Shown: one piece after another, positions 6,767-7,835 of the stretch | Layout of the letters: every line of letters starts with the position of its first letter | Numbering within the stretch: position 1 is the first letter of the stretch | NCBI GenBank assembly: GCA_019415525.1 | Contig: DXZA01000093.1 | Coordinates: forward strand, 1 to 7,835 | From: Tyzzerella sp. | Lineage (GTDB): Bacteria; Bacillota; Clostridia; Lachnospirales; Anaerotignaceae | DNA: 7,835 bases | Reading direction: 5' to 3' | The notes under the pieces: model-generated | The model's database searches: none | Told to the model about the DNA's origin: nothing | Seen by the model: the letters and a program-made list of their open reading frames with translations, nothing else | Position numbers and translations under genes: made by a program

Positions 6767-7645
6767 TTAGTTATATATTTCTTGAATATAGTTGTACACA
6801 TCTTCTCTATCTCCAGTGAATGGACCACTTTTTTCCATTTTAAGTGATACTAAAGCTGTTGCAAAATTAAGAGAATTCTGTATATCATTTGCAAGTCTTT
6901 CTGTTATATATCCAGCAAATGTTGTATCTCCTCTACCTGTTCTACCAGATAAATTTCTTGATTTTATAGGACATCTATAAATTTTGATACCATCATATAC
7001 AATAACTTCTGTATTATGTGTAATTAAAATTTCTTTTGCACCCCAGCTATGAAGTATTTTTGCAGCTTCTTCCCTATCATTAGTTCCTGTAAGTATTTCG
7101 GCTTCAGCTGCATCTGTTTTTAAAAAATCTATATATGGAAGATATTTTTTCTTATTTTCCCAATCATGAAACTTCATTGACTTATCTTCTTCAACATGTC
7201 TAAGTAAACACTGAACATCAACTGCAACTAATCCTTTTTTGGAAGCTTCTATAAACATATCTTCATCAAAATCACCATATACAAGACCTGCAAAATGATA
7301 TATTTTTGTATCTATACTAGGGATTTCATCAAATGTAAATCCTTCACATTTTCCTATTGATGTACACTCTCTACGCTCTTTATCTTCAGTAAAATATTTA
7401 TTTCTTATAGAACATGTTTCTTTTGATTCTTTATAATATAAATCAACACCACTATCTTTATAAACATCATATATATTACATTGTTCTTTGTTGAATTTTG
7501 TAAACACAGCACATTTATGACCACACTTTGATGCTGCAAAACCTGAATATACAACAGCACCTCCTACATTTTCTATTACAGTATCTTTGTAATCAATATT
7601 AATATCCAATGATACTGGACCTACAACAAGTACATCATATTGCAT
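6767..7645 (-). CDS. PfkB-family carbohydrate/nucleoside kinase
   Basis: This 292-residue cytosolic enzyme of the ribokinase fold would use ATP to phosphorylate a hydroxyl of a sugar, polyol or nucleoside. It opens with DVLVVGPVSLDIN (4-16), the usual first strand and substrate-binding Asp. The Gly-Gly of the first PfkB signature is in ENVGGAVVYSGFA (25-37). KTDAAEAEILTG (176-187) is the usual segment ahead of the nucleotide site. The second signature is SGRTGRGDTTFAG (233-245), with Asp240 as catalytic base. The anion-hole motif is GRGD where most of the family has GAGD. The length is normal and no key residue is missing. It is first in the operon. The ATG is preceded by an in-frame stop, so the start is fixed, although the best ribosome binding site is distant. 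Candidate substrates include inositol, a sugar or a nucleoside released by the next gene's product; I cannot choose among them. Confidence 0.85.
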   Translation of the reverse strand: MQYDVLVVGPVSLDINIDYKDTVIENVGGAVVYSGFAASKCGHKCAVFTKFNKEQCNIYDVYKDSGVDLYYKESKETCSIRNKYFTEDKERRECTSIGKCEGFTFDEIPSIDTKIYHFAGLVYGDFDEDMFIEASKKGLVAVDVQCLLRHVEEDKSMKFHDWENKKKYLPYIDFLKTDAAEAEILTGTNDREEAAKILHSWGAKEILITHNTEVIVYDGIKIYRCPIKSRNLSGRTGRGDTTFAGYITERLANDIQNSLNFATALVSLKMEKSGPFTGDREDVYNYIQEIYN

Positions 7646-7659
7646 ATCTATTTATCCGT

Positions 7660-7666
7660 CCTTCCT
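7660..7666 (-). promoter_or_regulatory. Distant ribosome binding site of the kinase gene
   Basis: AGGAAGG on the minus strand is the best Shine-Dalgarno match before the kinase ATG but lies 14 nt away, well beyond normal spacing. A bare GGA is nearer. An in-frame TAA excludes an earlier start, so the first gene of the operon seems weakly initiated. Confidence 0.4.
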
Positions 7667-7688
7667 AAAATTTTAAGTAAAACTATAA

Positions 7689-7703
7689 CTAACTTAACGT
7701 TAG
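7689..7703. promoter_or_regulatory. Operator-like inverted repeat at the predicted transcription start
   Basis: CTAAC and GTTAG form an inverted repeat with a 5-nt spacer (CTAACTTAACGTTAG). It contains the 8-bp palindrome TAACGTTA. It sits just downstream of the candidate -10, where a repressor could block RNA polymerase. No regulator gene is visible in the window. Confidence 0.35.
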
Positions 7704-7705
7704 CA

Positions 7706-7734
7706 ATATTATCATCTTAATTATGCATATTCAA
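7706..7734 (-). promoter_or_regulatory. Candidate promoter of the six-gene operon
   Basis: On the minus strand TTGAAT (7729-7734) and TAATAT (7706-7711) are separated by exactly 17 nt, each matching 4 of 6 bases of the vegetative -35 and -10. GATAAT (7708-7713) is a closer -10 match, but with 15-nt spacing. Transcription would start near 7699, giving a 5' leader of about 55 nt before the kinase ATG. Confidence 0.4.
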
Positions 7735-7739
7735 TCACT

Positions 7740-7790
7740 TTAACAAACTATTAAAATATATTTAACAATGCATAAATATTAAATTAACAA
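7740..7790. repeat. Three TTAACAA direct repeats at 22-bp intervals
   Basis: TTAACAA occurs at 7740-7746, 7762-7768 and 7784-7790, each start exactly 22 bp from the next (about two helical turns), with unrelated AT-rich DNA between. The array abuts the upstream side of the candidate -35. Such phased half-sites are typical of activator or co-operative regulator binding. A related TTAAC lies in the inverted repeat at 7694-7698. Confidence 0.45.
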
Positions 7791-7835
7791 CCTAATTTAT
7801 TGATAAAACATCTATATATCTGTAATATTTATAGA

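Noticed and set aside
7690..7706. Possible CcpA cre site around the AACGTT core
   Set aside because: Only the centre fits; about four of the defined consensus positions mismatch, including both ends.
7740..7790. CRISPR array or plasmid-type iterons for the 22-bp spaced repeats
   Set aside because: The repeated unit is only 7 bp with three copies, there is no replication or cas gene nearby, and the position fits a promoter region.

Overview
The window is very AT-rich DNA (by eye below one third G+C). It has purine-rich Shine-Dalgarno sequences (AGGAGG, AAAGGAG), a Gram-positive style lipoprotein signal peptide, TGA used as a stop, and tightly packed genes. This points to a low-GC Firmicute, most likely a clostridial or Lachnospiraceae-type anaerobe. 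The organism is inferred, not proven. All convincing complete genes lie on the minus strand and are read from the right edge toward the left.

Right and centre (7835 down to about 2099) hold one six-gene operon in transcription order: a PfkB-family sugar, polyol or nucleoside kinase; a glycerophosphodiester phosphodiesterase (GDPD) family enzyme; a PotC-like ABC permease; a PotA/FbpC-like ABC ATPase; a lipoprotein solute-binding protein; and a PotB-like ABC permease. It is preceded by a plausible promoter, an inverted repeat at the predicted transcription start, and three TTAACAA direct repeats spaced exactly 22 bp apart. It ends at a strong intrinsic terminator (2099-2125). Gaps inside the operon are 11-26 nt, apart from a 76-82 nt gap between kinase and phosphodiesterase. 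The simplest model is that the ABC system imports a phosphodiester, the cytosolic GDPD-like enzyme splits it, and the kinase phosphorylates the released sugar, polyol or nucleoside. E. coli ugpBAECQ (ABC importer plus the GDPD UgpQ) and the Agrobacterium agrocinopine acc genes are precedents for the first two steps. The added kinase is the less usual part. The substrate cannot be read from the sequence.

An MFS transporter (934-2076) begins 22 nt beyond the terminator hairpin with its own ribosome binding site. There is no room for a promoter in between, so its expression probably depends on readthrough or on a promoter inside the preceding gene.

The left 930 bp differ in character. They hold the 3' end of an unrecognised plus-strand gene entering from outside the window. 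Its stop codon is followed by 33 more in-frame, protein-like codons. They also hold a minus-strand remnant that resembles a small protein family of integrative and conjugative elements (DUF6103-type, recalled from memory), apparently with a lost start codon and an early nonsense codon. A GC-rich hairpin separates the two converging genes. This edge looks like decayed mobile-element or accessory DNA next to an intact catabolic operon.
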